NCBI GenBank assembly: GCA_033557465.1
Contig: CM066036.1
Coordinates: 586,107,574 to 586,171,573 of the forward strand
Source: Ichthyophis bannanicus
Lineage: Eukaryota > Chordata > Amphibia > Gymnophiona > Ichthyophiidae
Length of the DNA: 64,000 nt
Direction: 5' to 3'
A program made the position numbers and the translations under genes. The notes under the pieces were generated by a model. It was not told where the DNA came from, searched no databases, and saw nothing but the letters and a program-made list of their open reading frames with translations. Within the stretch, counting starts at the first letter, position 1. Every line of letters starts with the position of its first letter. Of the stretch, positions 43,621 through 54,886 are shown in pieces.

Positions 43621-45770
43621 TTATTTATTTATTTGCAATACTTTTATGTACAGCCAATTCCTAAGATCATTGGCGGTTTACATCAAACAATATCAAAATC
43701 AAAATACAGAGAACAATGTGTAACTATAAACCAATACATGTAACATTAAGCAACTTTATACAAGTAGTTTATCAGGATTAGAACTATTTACATATATACA
43801 AAATTTTAGACAACAGCTTGGTTACAAGTATGGGTAATAGAAATTGTATGGGAAAACAGATTCAGGTTGTGTTATGGAGGATGGGAGGCCATATCCCGAT
43901 CACAATCCATATTGAAGTAGTGTTGTGTGAACAGATGTGTTTTTAGTTCTTTTCGGAACTTTTGTAAGTCTTTTATCTCTCTAAGCTGGTCAGGGAGATT
44001 ATTCCACAAGGTTGGTGCAATATATGAGAAGGCGCTATTGCTTGTTGTTTGTTTAGTCTTTCTTATTAAGTCAGACACTAGGATGGTGTTAAGATTCCTT
44101 CTTCTTCTTATTCTGTTTTCAGGTGGATTGTGAATCAGTGTGGATAGGTATGATGGGGCAATCTTATTGATTAATTTGAATGTGGTCAATATGATTTTAT
44201 ATTGAATCCTGCTTGAAATAGGCAGCCAGTGTAGTGAGTATAGGATTGGAGTAATGTGGTCAGTAAGTTTGGCTTTGGATATTATTCATGCAGTAACGTT
44301 TTGAGCCATTTGAAGGATTTTTAAATTTTTCTTTGTTACGCCTTGTAGTATACCATTACAGTAGTCTAAGTGGGGGGTTATTAAGGCTTGCGTAATAGTT
44401 CTGAAATCATCGTTTTCTAATAGTGGCCTCAGTTGTTGAATAGATCTAAGCTTGTAATAGATTGTTTTGGTTATTTTCTTAATGTGAGAGGTGAAGTTAA
44501 GGGTCCTGTCAAGGGTGACTCCTAGATATTTAATTTCTTCTTTAACTGGAAGGGTAAAATTCAGGCGTTTGATGTCTGATGGTGGTATAAAATTTGTGTT
44601 TCTTGATGTAAATAATACTTCAGTTTTTTTGAAATTTATATTCGTATTGTTAAATCGAAGCCAAAGTTCAGCTTCAGTGAGGCAGGATGCTAGATTATCA
44701 TAGTTGGGATCGAGTATGTTAATTGAGGAGAACAACATAATGTCATCCGCATATATGTGGTAATTTACCTTATATTTTTGGAAAATGGTGCATATTGGTT
44801 GCAGGTATAGATTAAATAGGAGGGCAGATAGTGCAGAGCCTTGAGGTATTCCTTGTTCTTGAGGAAATGAAGGTGATGACATTTGGTCAACTTGTACATA
44901 TTGTGAACGGTCAGAAATATATGATTTAAACCATTCAAGAGTTATTTTCTGTAGACCTAGGTGGCTGAGCCTTGAAATGAGTATATTATGGTTTACACTG
45001 TCAAATGCAGCGGATATATCAAGGAATACTAGGATGAATGCCTGTTTAGTGTTGTCTAAGCCCTTAATGAGAGTGTCTAGAAGAGCAAGTAGTAGGGTTT
45101 CCACACCATGGAAGGGGCGAAACCCATATTGATGATCATCAAGGGGGGCGGATGTATCTATATAATCTTGAAGTTGTAGTTGGACAACTTTTTCAATAAT
45201 TTTAGTAAGAAAGGGGATACTGGCAATTGGTCGATATGATGATGGGTCATTGTTATTTAGTGTTTTGTTTTTCAAAATCGGGCGGATGGCAGATATTTTA
45301 AGTTCCCTAGGTAATACACCTTGCTGAAGGGATTGGTTTACTATATCTAAGATAAAGGGGGCAAGTGCTAGTTTAGATGTCTTGATCCAGGATACAGGGC
45401 AAGGATCTAGGATGGATGTGGTTGTGTTAATTTTAGTAATTATATTAAGCAATTGCTTTTCATCGATAAGATGGAAAGATTTCCAAACATTGCTATTGTT
45501 GGTTGTATTTGGGAGGGGTTAGGTATCGGTATTAGGGACAGTTTTAGTTTACTAGCAAAATAGTTTGCTAATTCTTGTGGGTTGATAGGAATAATGTGTG
45601 ATTTAGCAGTGGGGGCTTTAGATAATGATTTTACAATTTCAAATAATTCCCTTGGGCGATTAATTGCTTTGGATAGGATTGTTGTGTGATATTGTTTTTT
45701 TGGCATTGTTTGTGGCTGACCTGTAAGTATTAAGAGTTGAAAAGTATAGTTTGCGGAGTTCTGGTGTTTT
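43621..45770 (-). mobile_element. L2-like LINE 'B', 5'-truncated
   Basis: Inserted in the RT gene of LINE A in the same orientation. 3' end is at 43621 (complement of AAATAAATAA tail); the 5' side ends near 45770 inside the linker between endonuclease and RT. Exact 5' border is uncertain by about 10 bp. Confidence 0.8.
43872..45706 (-). pseudogene. LINE B ORF2: linker and RT
   Basis: 45706-45440 encodes the linker (NRPRELFEIV). 45452-44286 is a long open RT frame of 388 codons with TSILDPCPVSW, YGFRPFHGVETLL, LDISAAFDSVNHN, GIPQGSALSALLF and the catalytic HIYADDIMLF. 44189-43872 is the C-terminal end (FSYIAPTLWNNLPDQLR). Only two frame breaks; the polymerase core is otherwise well kept. Confidence 0.88.
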
Positions 45771-47681
45771 TGCCATACCCTTTGTGATTGTGTCCAATGG
45801 TGAGGTTAGGAGAGTTTCAACTTGGTGGTGTGGCCTGAAGCCATACTGGTGTTGATCCAGTGGGGCATGTTTGTTGATATGGTCTTGAAGTTGTTGTTGA
45901 ACTACTTTTTCGATAATTTTTGAGATAAGGGTAGGCTACATATAGGTCTTTAGGAAGCTGGGTCCTTTTTGCTTGCGTTGGGGTTTTTCAGTGTTGGACA
46001 TACTGAGGTCATCTTCAGCTCCTTTGGTATGTATCCTTGTTGAAGGGAGAGTTGTGATAGTTTGAATAGGATGGGGGATAGTTCAGCTCTGGTTACTTTA
46101 ATCTAACTGACTGGACATGGGTCAAGGGGTGAGGTGGTGTTGTCTAGACTGTGGATTATGTGTTCTATGTTTTCCTCGGTGAGTTAGTTGAAGGCGTGCC
46201 ATTGTCTATTGCTGGGGATAGCTTCTTGTGGCTCTTGTATCTTGTTACTGATGTGTCTAGTTTTGCTCTGGAAATAGTCTGCGAGTATCTGAGGATAGGG
46301 GATATTATCTGTATTGTCTTGAGTAAGGTCTTTAGTTAAGGATCATATGATATCAAATAGTTCTCTTGGGCGGTTAAGTGAGCTCTTGATGAGGTTTGTA
46401 TGATAATTTCTTTTTTGCATATTGACCATATTACAGTATTCATTTATTTTGTGCATGTAGTTTGTTTGTATTTCTGGTTGTTTTGAGTTCCTCCGTTTTC
46501 ACTCTGTTTTTCTGAGCTCTCTCTTCAAGATTCTTAGCTCTCTTGTGTACCAGGTTGTGTTCTGTTTGTGTTTCTGTGTAGTATCTGTTAGTGGAGCTGA
46601 TGCTGTGTTACTTATGACATTATTCCATTTGCTTAACAGTGTGTCTACATTGATTGTGTCTAGATGTAGTTGTTGGGTGATTTCCATCAGGAATGATTGC
46701 TTGTCAAACTTTTGGAATCTGCAATTTGTATTATGGCTATTGTTTTCAATGTTAGTGTTTTGGTTTTACGGTGTGACAAACTTTATCATGCTGTGATTTG
46801 ACCATGGTACTGGTACAATTTGAGGTGCCGTGATTTTAGTATCGATGAGCATGTCCTTTGGTGCGAAAATTAGATCCAATTTGTTTCCTTTCACATGTGT
46901 TGGTTTACTTACTATCTGTTGGCAATCTAGTGCGTTCATGGCTTCTTAGAATGTGTTGGCAAGGTTTTTGGAGAGTGCGGTGAGATTGAAGTCACCTAAG
47001 AGAATTAGGTGTTTGTTTTGTATGGTATTCTTGCATATTATCTTGAGTAATCAAGCCAGTTCCTTGTCGTTTGTTGTTGGTGTTCTGTACATTGAGCATA
47101 TTGCTAGGAACTTGTTTAATATTACCAGTATGTTAATTTCATCTGTGATCATGGTAGTTATGGATTGTAATTTTAGATTGGATTTTGCTAGGATTAGTTA
47201 CTCTCCTCTTTTGTTGGTTTTCGGGCAGTTAAAGATGTTATAGTCAGCTATCTTTAGTTGGTTGCTTAATATAGTCAGATATGGAGAGTCATGTTTCTGT
47301 TATATATAAGATATTCAGATTGTTACTTTTGATATAGTCTATGAGAATTGGGATTTTGTTGTGCACCGAGCGTGCATTGATGAGCATGCATTTCAGATAT
47401 TGTTTGTTGCTTTGAGCAGTTGTTATGTGATTGGGAGTGAAGTTGAAAGGTTGTGCTTGAATGAGTCTGTGGGTATTTCACTTCTATGTATTATTATTTG
47501 TGTTGTTCGGTCTAGTTTGGAGAGATCTGGATAGAATTGGGATGTATTGAGTATTATTTATAAATGCTGCTGTAAATATGGTCAGCAAGATGACTCCAAT
47601 TAATGTGTATATGTATGAATGCCAGTTGTACATAGTTGCTTTGTGAAGTTTTTGTAGTTTAGATGACGAGGTGGGATGCAT
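45771..47681 (-). pseudogene. LINE A ORF2: N-terminus, endonuclease and RT start
   Basis: Begins at 47681 with MHPTSSSKL, then a strongly hydrophobic stretch (YTLIGVILLTIFTAAFI, residues about 22-40). The endonuclease lies in broken frames between about 47400 and 46800 (for example the SDHS-type region near 46800). 46687-46499 holds the linker with RELRILKRELRKTE. RT start runs to 45771. Several stops and shifts throughout. Confidence 0.7.
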
Positions 47682-48193
47682 AGATAGGCGTATCTTATCT
47701 TTAATGCAAAAGCGTCTATAGTATTAGGTTGTTGCTGGCATTTTTGTTAAGTGAGTTTTTAGTGTTATTAAGGTGTCTGCTTACCTTTCTAAAGTTTGGA
47801 CCCACAGTTATTATGAGTTAGAGCAGGGGTGTCAAACTCAAATACACAGTGGGCCAAAATGTAAAACTTGAACAAAGTCGCGGGCCAGCATTGAACAAAT
47901 GAACCTTTTAATATGGACCCAAACAAGATTTGCTTTAACATTGAATATGAAGCAACACTTATTACTATACAATTTATAACTTAATAGTTCAGATATGCAA
48001 AAACCAATTTCAAATAAAAAAAAACATCAATGACATTCATTTATTAAATAAGATTTAAATAATAATAAATAATAATTTTTAAAATAAAATAACAATAATA
48101 AAATTAATCAACCATTCACGCCCATGTCTTGGAGTAGCAAGAAAAAGTGCATAAAGAAAACGTTAATTATTGCTCAGTTTGCTGCACACTGAT

Positions 48194-50005
48194 CTAATCT
48201 GATGTGCCCAAGCCAGATACCTGGCATCTCTTCTTGGATGATAGTTCATCAATGTCTGGGCTCAGGCTTTGAGCTGAGGAAATCCTCAGTATCGAGCGAA
48301 GGTGTTCATCAGTCAGACGTCTCCTGTGAGATGTTTTGGTCATCTTCATCGAGGAGAAAAGTTGCTCACATAGATAAGTGCTGCCGAACATGGAGAGCAT
48401 CTGAGCAGCTTGGGTGCGGAGCTGAGGCATTGTGTCAGGGATGAACTGTGGAAACTGGGCGGCGCCCACAGCATCATACTTTGACTTCAGCGTGTCATTA
48501 CACTGGAGTTCAATTAGCTCCATTTGGAGGTTGGTTGGTGCGTTTTCCACATTAACTGCAAAGGGATTACTGAGCAGTTCAAACCTACATTTCTGGACAT
48601 CAAAGTCGGCAAATCGCCGGCTAAACTCAGCGCCGAGTACACTGAGTTTTTCAGCAAACTGTGCGCATGGGAACAAGTTGGTAAAGAACTGCGTTTTCAT
48701 GGTTTGGCAGCAGGGAAAATGGCCAAGGTTTCCTTGCAGCATCTGATTCTCCCACAGGCACAGTTTAGTTTTAAAAGCCCTCACTGCAGCGTACATGTCT
48801 GTGATGATGCGCCCCCGCCCCTGAAGCTGCAGGTTCAGCGCATCGAGATGGCTCGAGATGTCACACAGAAAGGCCAGCTCACACATAAACTTTTTCTCCC
48901 GAAGCTCTGCTGTGTCCTTCCCTTTGCTTTCCAGAAACTGACATATTTCCTCATGCAGCTCAAAACATCTATTCAGTACTTTTCCTCGGCTTAACCATCT
49001 CACCTCTGTGTGATACGGCACGTCTGCGTATTCCGAACCACACTCCTCCAGAAAAGACTTAAACTGGCGGTGATTCAGACCTTTGGCTCTTATAAAGTTA
49101 ACTACTTGTGTTACTGTGGTCATAACATGTTCCATCTTTAGGGCTTTGCCACACAATGATTCCTGATGTATGATGCAGTGATAAACAGTTAGTTCACCTG
49201 CACAGTTCTCTTCCTGCATCTTCTCCCAGACCCTGCCCACCAGTCCACTTGTTTTACCGCACATCGCTGGTGCACCATCTGTCATTAATCCCACGAGTTT
49301 ATCCCACGGCAGCTTTATTTCAGTTACGCATTTGGAAACCTCCTCAAAAATTTCCTTTCCTGTGGTTGTGCCATGCATTGATTTGAATCCCAATAGCTCC
49401 TCCGTAACACACATATTTGAGTCCACTCCACGGATGAAGACTGACAGCTGAGCAGTATCAGATGCGTCGCTGCTCTCATCCACAGCAAGGGAGAATGCAA
49501 CAAAATCTTTTCCCTTTTCCAAAAGCTGGTCATACAGATTGGTGGCAAGATCACATGTGCGATCAGCTATTGTGTTTCTGCTCAGGCTCACGTTTGAAAA
49601 GGCTTGCTTTTTCTCTGGGCACACGATGTCACAAACTTTCAACATGCACTTTTTCACAAACTCTCCCTCATTAAAGGGCCGGGCTGATTTTGCAATCTCT
49701 GCTGCCACAATATAACTAGCCTTTACAGCAGCCTCACTTTGTGATGTGGCTTTTTTGAACATATTCTGTTGTGAAACCAAACTTCTTTTCATCTCCTCCA
49801 CTTTCTGGCTCCTTTGAGTCATGTCCAGGTCCTTGTACTTGTCATGGTGTTTTGTTTCATAGTGTCGTCGAATGTTATACTCCTTAGTTATAGCCACGTT
49901 GATTCCACAAATCAGACAAACAGGTCTGTCTTTTACATATGTAAACAAATATTCTGTCTCCCACCTGTCCAGAAAGTTCCTGTTGTCTGCCTTTCTTTTT
50001 GCCAT
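48194..50005 (-). CDS. hAT transposase with BED-type zinc finger, intact
   Basis: Open from 50119, but the ATG at 50005 (MAKRKADNRNFLDRWE) is the likely start, giving 603 codons. Residues counted from 50119: the zinc finger C68-x2-C71-x14-H86-x4-H91 binds transposon ends. The RNase H-like core shows the first acidic residue in LAVDESSD (about 214), the second in LMTDGAPAMCG (about 273) and the last in YLCEQLFSS near the C-terminus, within the hAT dimerisation region (FGSTYLCEQLFSSMKMTK). Length and layout match SPIN/GTF2IRD2-type hAT transposases. No stop or frameshift, so it may still be functional or very recently active. Confidence 0.92.
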   Translation of the reverse strand: MAKRKADNRNFLDRWETEYLFTYVKDRPVCLICGINVAITKEYNIRRHYETKHHDKYKDLDMTQRSQKVEEMKRSLVSQQNMFKKATSQSEAAVKASYIVAAEIAKSARPFNEGEFVKKCMLKVCDIVCPEKKQAFSNVSLSRNTIADRTCDLATNLYDQLLEKGKDFVAFSLAVDESSDASDTAQLSVFIRGVDSNMCVTEELLGFKSMHGTTTGKEIFEEVSKCVTEIKLPWDKLVGLMTDGAPAMCGKTSGLVGRVWEKMQEENCAGELTVYHCIIHQESLCGKALKMEHVMTTVTQVVNFIRAKGLNHRQFKSFLEECGSEYADVPYHTEVRWLSRGKVLNRCFELHEEICQFLESKGKDTAELREKKFMCELAFLCDISSHLDALNLQLQGRGRIITDMYAAVRAFKTKLCLWENQMLQGNLGHFPCCQTMKTQFFTNLFPCAQFAEKLSVLGAEFSRRFADFDVQKCRFELLSNPFAVNVENAPTNLQMELIELQCNDTLKSKYDAVGAAQFPQFIPDTMPQLRTQAAQMLSMFGSTYLCEQLFSSMKMTKTSHRRRLTDEHLRSILRISSAQSLSPDIDELSSKKRCQVSGLGTSD

Positions 50006-50231
50006 TTTTGGGAAGGGGTTCCACAGTGACAGTTGTAGCTTGAGATCGCTATGACTTCTGTCACACAGGAGAGGGCGTTTCTGGGACCTGTCCTGATTGA
50101 CGCGCCAAAACAACAGCAAGGCATTATGGGATTTGTAGTATTAGCGATGAATGAATGCGCTGTATAATACCGGTGGGCTAGCTCTAGTAGTCATTTGGTA
50201 TAGCCTCGCGGGCCAAATATAATTACACTAC

Positions 50232-50247
50232 GGGCCAAATTTGGCCC
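50232..50247. repeat. Perfect 16-bp palindrome near hAT right end
   Basis: GGGCCAAATTTGGCCC, 24 bp inside the right end of the transposon. Related 'gggcca' copies lie at both ends, so this may be a transposase binding site; that is inference. Confidence 0.7.
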
Positions 50248-50402
50248 GCGGGCCAGAGTTTGACACCTATGAGTTAGAGTGAACTGTTTACTAGATGTGT
50301 TCCGTGAATCTTTGCGGGCCTCACCTAAGGACTCTTTGATTTGACAAGCGAAGCCCTGCTTGGTGGGGGCCTGCCTAGGGTTAGTCGCGAGTTTAAAGTT
50401 GA

Positions 50403-50803
50403 TAACGGAGATGGGGGCAGAGCTTACCATCCCTGCAGCACTGTAGTTGATCCCCGATGCTGTGATGGGAGACTGTGGGGCCGATCAGGAGCTGGTGAAT
50501 CTGCTTGTTGGGCTGTGTTCTTGTCCTGTATGTGGTCTCCTGAGTGTGCTTTTTGACTTGGAGTGGTGGGTTTACCCCTAAACAAAGACATGGGGAGGGG
50601 TGGCCTGCACAGAGCGACAGGTGCACTTACTCTTGCCAGCTTGCTGGGCAGATTAGATGGACCATGCTGGTCTTTATCTGCCATCATTTACTATGTTACT
50701 ATGACTTTGGGGAAAGGTGAGGCTTTGCTAGGGCAGAGCTTACCATCCCTGCAGGACTTTAGTCGATCCCTGATGCTGTGATGGGAGACTGTGGGGCCGA
50801 TCG
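50403..50803. repeat. About 80-bp direct repeat flanking a CR1 tail
   Basis: 50415-50493 and 50731-50809 share 'ggcagagcttaccatccctgcag' through 'gtggggccgatc', about 93% alike, 316 bp apart. They could be 5' monomers of LINE A (minus strand), since they lie just upstream of its coding start once the hAT is removed. Between them lies a CR1 3' end. Confidence 0.6.
50637..50705 (+). mobile_element. CR1 3' end fragment
   Basis: 'agattagatggaccatgctgg' through 'atttactatgttactatg', the direct-strand version of the tail seen reversed at 33558-33650. Very short 5'-truncated insertion. Confidence 0.75.
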
Positions 50804-50929
50804 GGAGTATTTAATAGTAATTTAAAGTGAAAAACTTTACCCATTTAATAACTGACTGTTTTTTTTTTAAATAAAGAAATTGTTGTTATTTAAACTTAAT
50901 TCTCACTGTTGCACACCATTCTTATAATA

Positions 50930-51227
50930 GTATTTAACATTTTACTTTGAGGAAGTCTTACCTGAGTATACCAGCTGGAAAAGACTTGACCTTATTCTTA
51001 AGCACTTATTCACAACACCAAGCATCCATGGGGAGGACATCCATTCTGATAATTAAAAAGCTGGATGCGAGAAAACCTGACATATTAGTAAAGTTGAAAC
51101 ATCAGAATGGCATTGAAATACAAGACTAGTTGGGACCCTTAGTTTAAGATAACCTCCTGGGTATAAGGTGTGCCCATCTCTCATTCTGATCAGGGAGAAT
51201 CACTTTTAATACCTGCTAGCGGGTGGT
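50930..51227 (+). pseudogene. Restriction-like endonuclease remnant of a LINE (left part)
   Basis: The frame ending at 51129 has KLDARKPDILVKLKHQNGIEIQD-type residues near its end (R/K-P-D followed by an acidic residue about 18 positions later), resembling the PD-D/E-x-K endonuclease core of R2/R4/NeSL-type LINEs. The gypsy element at 51228 cuts it off; its continuation is at 57564-57790. Assignment is tentative. Confidence 0.4.
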
Positions 51228-51690
51228 TGTAGTTGGCCAGGGACAGCTATGTGGGTGGTGGCAGGTAGGTTCAGATCATAGCCTGGTCTGACCCATCTGA
51301 GAAACTGTAACAATAAAATCCCTGAATATTTGAGAACCGGAGACCAGCAGTTGGATCCTGGGTCAGAACACATTTGCATGCAATTTGCATAGAGTGAAGG
51401 CTTTTGGAACTTTCCTGGAGTTTCCTCCGAGACAGAGAGGGAGATTGCCCCAAAAGCCCTGGGGGGGGGGGGGGGAGGATTAGAAGGGATCAGGACCTTG
51501 TTGGACTAGAAAGGGGATTGTCCTTGGGAAACCCCAGAACTCACCCTAAATATAGGGGACCTCAAATAAGGACTTGCTAGCCAGGGAGCCTTTATATTAG
51601 GAGAGGGTCTTTATTGGGTTGCTGGATAGTCTGAGGGCTTAGCTGAGCGAGGGACTTGCCTGGTTGTCTTTGGAAGCTAGACCCTTGACA
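51228..51690 (+). repeat. 5' LTR of the Gmr1-like element
   Basis: 463 bp, aligned with 56632-57563 minus the MITE. Differences include a run of about 15 G at 51461-51476, where the other LTR has 5 G. Roughly 85-90% alike by eye, so the element is much older than the one at 9246. Confidence 0.85.
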
Positions 51691-51692
51691 TT

Positions 51693-51710
51693 TGGTGTTA
51701 GAAGTAGGAT
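51693..51710 (+). promoter_or_regulatory. Primer-binding site, tRNA-Leu type
   Basis: TGGTGTTAGAAGTAGGAT two bases after the 5' LTR; complementary, with two mismatches, to the 3' end of a vertebrate tRNA-Leu with CCA (from memory). Different primer from the younger gypsy element. Confidence 0.65.
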
Positions 51711-51789
51711 CTTGAAACTGGTTGTGGCTGGAGGACTACAGTTTGGCATAGTGAAGAGACTCACCTAGGCACATAAGAGGCGAGTCTGT

Positions 51790-54700
51790 TGGGCCAGTCT
51801 GGGAAACTCTGGGTGGTGTTGAAAGTATCGCACTTGGTTGTCCCTTATTCTGTTTTTAGGGAGGGATCTGGGTTAGGCCTTCAACTGGCTGGCGGAGCAG
51901 CAGAAGCTTCAGCAGGAGGCATTGAATCTTCAGTTTGCCCGAGCCCTGGAGCAACAGTAGAAGCAGCAGTAACCTGTCCTTCAAGTTCTAGAGATGCAGA
52001 TAAAGGAGGTCCAGCGCTTGGCAGATGGCGTGCACCAGATAGTGGCACATCAGATACAGGGTGGGCCACCCCCAACAGATTTTAGAGTGGACTAGTGGCT
52101 AGCCCTTACCAAGCTGGGATCAGGGGATGACCCAGAGGCTTTTCTAATAACTTCCAAGAGGGTGGCCACAGCAGTTAGATGGCCCTTGGACCAGTGGGCC
52201 GGTCGATTGGCCTCTTATTTAACTGGAAAAGCCCAAGCAGCCTATCAGGCATTAGATGCCGTCAAGGCCCTGGACCATGCACACGTAAAGGCCATAATAT
52301 AGGACAGGCTGGGGTTTTCCCCAGAACAATATAGGAGAAAATTCTGAACCAGTTTAAAAAAATGGAAACGCCCTAGGGCTGTGTCGCAAGCCCTGCTAGA
52401 TTGTGCTACATGCTGGCTGGAGCCAGAAATGCAATTTGCAGTGGATATAGTAAGATTACCATGGAACAATTCTTGACTATTCTAAGCCCCCTCTTGAGAG
52501 CCTGGGTGACGCAGCAAGGCCCAGAGACCCTGGAAACTGCTACAGCTTTGGCTGAGCAGCATTTGGAGGCTGAGGAAAGCTGGCAAGGGAAGCGGGAAGA
52601 AGTCGTTTCTAGAAAATCCCCATCATCAGAAGGCCAACAAACCAAAATATACCAGGAGGATTTATTTATTTGTTTATTTATTTAATTAACTGGTTTTATA
52701 TACCGTTTTTCTATAAGGCAAAACGGTTTACATATAACAGGAAATGAACGTTTACATGGAACATTTGAAAGAATGTACAAGTAAACTTTGATACAATATA
52801 ATTAAACAATTCAACATGAGATGTTTATATAGAAACAGAAAACTATTGACATGCACAATCTCACAATCAATTTCAGCAAAACGGAGCTCCTTCATGTCTC
52901 CAGGGATCCCAGTTTTACCCCCCACTGTGTGGTTAGGCATTGTGTACAACTTCTGTCAGGAGGGGTTAACTGGGTGGTGTAGGGGAGGGGGGGGTAGGAG
53001 GCAGTGAGGTGGGATGAAGTGAGGTGTTGGGTTAAGGGGAGTGGATTGCGGGAGTGGTGAGAAGGAGCATGGGGTCTTCTTGTGAGGGATTTGTATCGAG
53101 TTTGTGTTAATGTGTTCATCAAAGAGTAAGGTCGAGGTGTTTCTTGAAGAGGGTGTGGATTGTGGGGGTAGCTTGTTCCAGTTGGTGGGAACATAGATTT
53201 GGAAAGCTCTTGTGCAGGTGTGTTGAGGTCTCTTGGTACTCTGTGCTGGTAGGAGGAGAAGATTTGTTGCATTTTGATGCCGGAGTCTTCTGTTGTCAGT
53301 ACGTTTAACTAGAGATTGTAGTTGTTCTGCAGTGGTGTTGAGGAGGGCTCTGGGGGTGATGATGAGAGTCTTGAATCTGATATGTGATGCAACTGGGAGC
53401 CAGTGAAGGGATTTTAATATGGGAGTGATGTGGGAGTGTCTGGGCGCTCCTGTGATAAGTTGTGCAGCTGTGTTTTGGGCAAGCTGCAGGGGGGCAAGGG
53501 TGGTACTCCTTAGGGGTGGGTGAAGGGTGACGAGGATTGGTTGCCGGTTCTCACTTGCTGAGTTCGCTGGGAAAGGTAGGAGTGAATCCATTTGAGTGGG
53601 GTGCCTTGGATGCCAATGGTGTTATGTTGATTGATGAGAGTCTAGGAATAATAAGTTGAAAACCTGAGTGGGGTTTTTCCGTTCCAGTTATGAGTGTGTT
53701 CAGGAGGGGTGTGAGTAGTGTTTCGGCACTGTGGAATGGGCAGAAGCCATGTTGGTTGCGGTCGAGGGGGCGAATCTGTCAAGGTGCTCCTGTAGCTGAA
53801 TTTGTACTGCTTTTTCGATGACCTTGGAGAGGAAAGGAATGCTGGCAGTGGGTCTGTAGGATGTAGGTGAGGTGAGATCCAGGTTGGGTTTCTTCAGGAG
53901 AGGTCTCACAGAGGCTAGTCTGAGTGATGGGGGGAGGTAGACCTGATTGAGAGAGGCGTGGAGGATTGTAGATATAAATGGGAGCATTGAGGTCTTTATT
54001 TGCTTGATTCATGTTACTGGGCATGGATCTAGGGGGGAGGTGGTGGCGTTGATGAGAGTGATGATGTCCTGTAGTTTGTCAGGAGGTACGTCCCGGAATG
54101 AAGTCCATGGTTGAGTTGTGGTGGTTGAGGTGATAGCAGGTGGTATGGTTAAAGTAGCAGAGCCAGGGTGCTTGTGTTTAGATATGAGAAGATCTGGCAT
54201 TGCTTGAGGGTGGACGATGTTGTCCTGAAGAGGTTGAGATGGGTCGTTTGTGAGACTTCTGACAAGGTGAAAAAGTTCTCTTGGTTTGTTTATGGCGCGG
54301 AGAAAATGTTGCTGTGATGTTTGTGCTTGGCATTGAGGGTGTTGGTAGAATATGCCACACGTTGATCAAGGTAAGTGGTCAGAAGCGGAGGGTCTTTAGT
54401 CTTTCTCCACCTTCATTCCAATCTTCTGAGGAGGCGTTTCTTGTTTCTGAGGAGTGATGAATACCAGGGGTCATGGGGTTGGGGGGTTTTGGGAGGGGTA
54501 TAGTGTGGAAGTTGAGAGGCTTTTGTGATGGTGGTGTTCCAGGTTTGTACCAGTAGATCGAGGTCTGAATGTTGAAAAGCTTGCTTCAGATGCGGGATGG
54601 TTCGCTGGATGAAGTTAACTTCATTGAAGCTTATGAATCTTCTTGTTCTAGGATGTTTGAGTTGAGGAGAAGGGGAGCCCTAAAGGGGGGGGCGCAAGGG

Positions 54701-54860
54701 AGAATGAGGTCCTGGGATTTGGGGAAAGTCTTCTGGGACCCTATGGATAGTACACCCCACCCAAACAATAGGGCACCTCTTAGGTGTTTATCCTGTGGAG
54801 AAGTGGGACACTTTAAAAAGGACTGCCCTCACATAGACTGCTCCTTTTCGGGGATGGGTA
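51790..54860 (+). pseudogene. Gag of the Gmr1-like element, split by a LINE
   Basis: 51860-52660 encodes, with many stops, a capsid region like that of the younger gypsy (compare WPLDQWAGRLASYLTGKAQA here with WPEEQWATRFALLLTGKALS there). After the LINE, 54569-54880 resumes and has a CCHC knuckle CLSCGEVGHFKKDC (54785-54826). The break between the two halves is the LINE insertion. Confidence 0.8.
52663..54590 (-). mobile_element. L2-like LINE 'E' inside gag
   Basis: 3' end at 52663 (complement of AAATAAATAAA tail, then 'ataccgtttttctataaggc'). RT and C-terminal frames are 53591-52956, 53987-53700 and 54200-54009 (SPLDPCPVT; SYRPTASIPFLSKVIEKAVQ). Endonuclease end near 54590. Strongly degraded; the catalytic YADD region has been deleted, since the frames jump from the template-binding part near 53700 to the thumb near 53590. 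Confidence 0.75.
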
Positions 54861-54886
54861 TAGATCTTCCCACTACATAGGGGAAG

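Larger units (their letters stand above)
47824..50271 (-). mobile_element. Complete hAT DNA transposon
   Basis: 2448 bp. Terminal inverted repeats: CAGGGGTGTCAAACTC at the left end; CATAGGTGTCAAACTC (complement) at the right end, two mismatches. A perfect 8-bp target duplication AGTTAGAG lies at 47816-47823 and 50272-50279. Subterminal 'gggcca' motifs occur near both ends. 8-bp duplications, CAGGGGTG-type ends and the encoded protein all fit hAT. Confidence 0.95.
37606..50808 (-). mobile_element. L2-like LINE 'A', interrupted four times
   Basis: Pieces of one element: 37606-38782, 43205-43620, 45771-47823 and about 50272-50808, in the correct order on the minus strand. Joining 38782 to 43210 restores an RT frame without loss (reads YKKKRGTNSILRV across the joint). 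The interruptions are LINE D (38783-42629), an LTR-like segment (42635-43204), LINE B (43621-45770) and a hAT transposon (47824-50271). 3' tail is at 37606; 5' repeats are near 50403-50803. Confidence 0.8.

Noticed and set aside
48202..48994. Plus-strand frames within the hAT element
   Set aside because: Antisense to the intact transposase; no domain.
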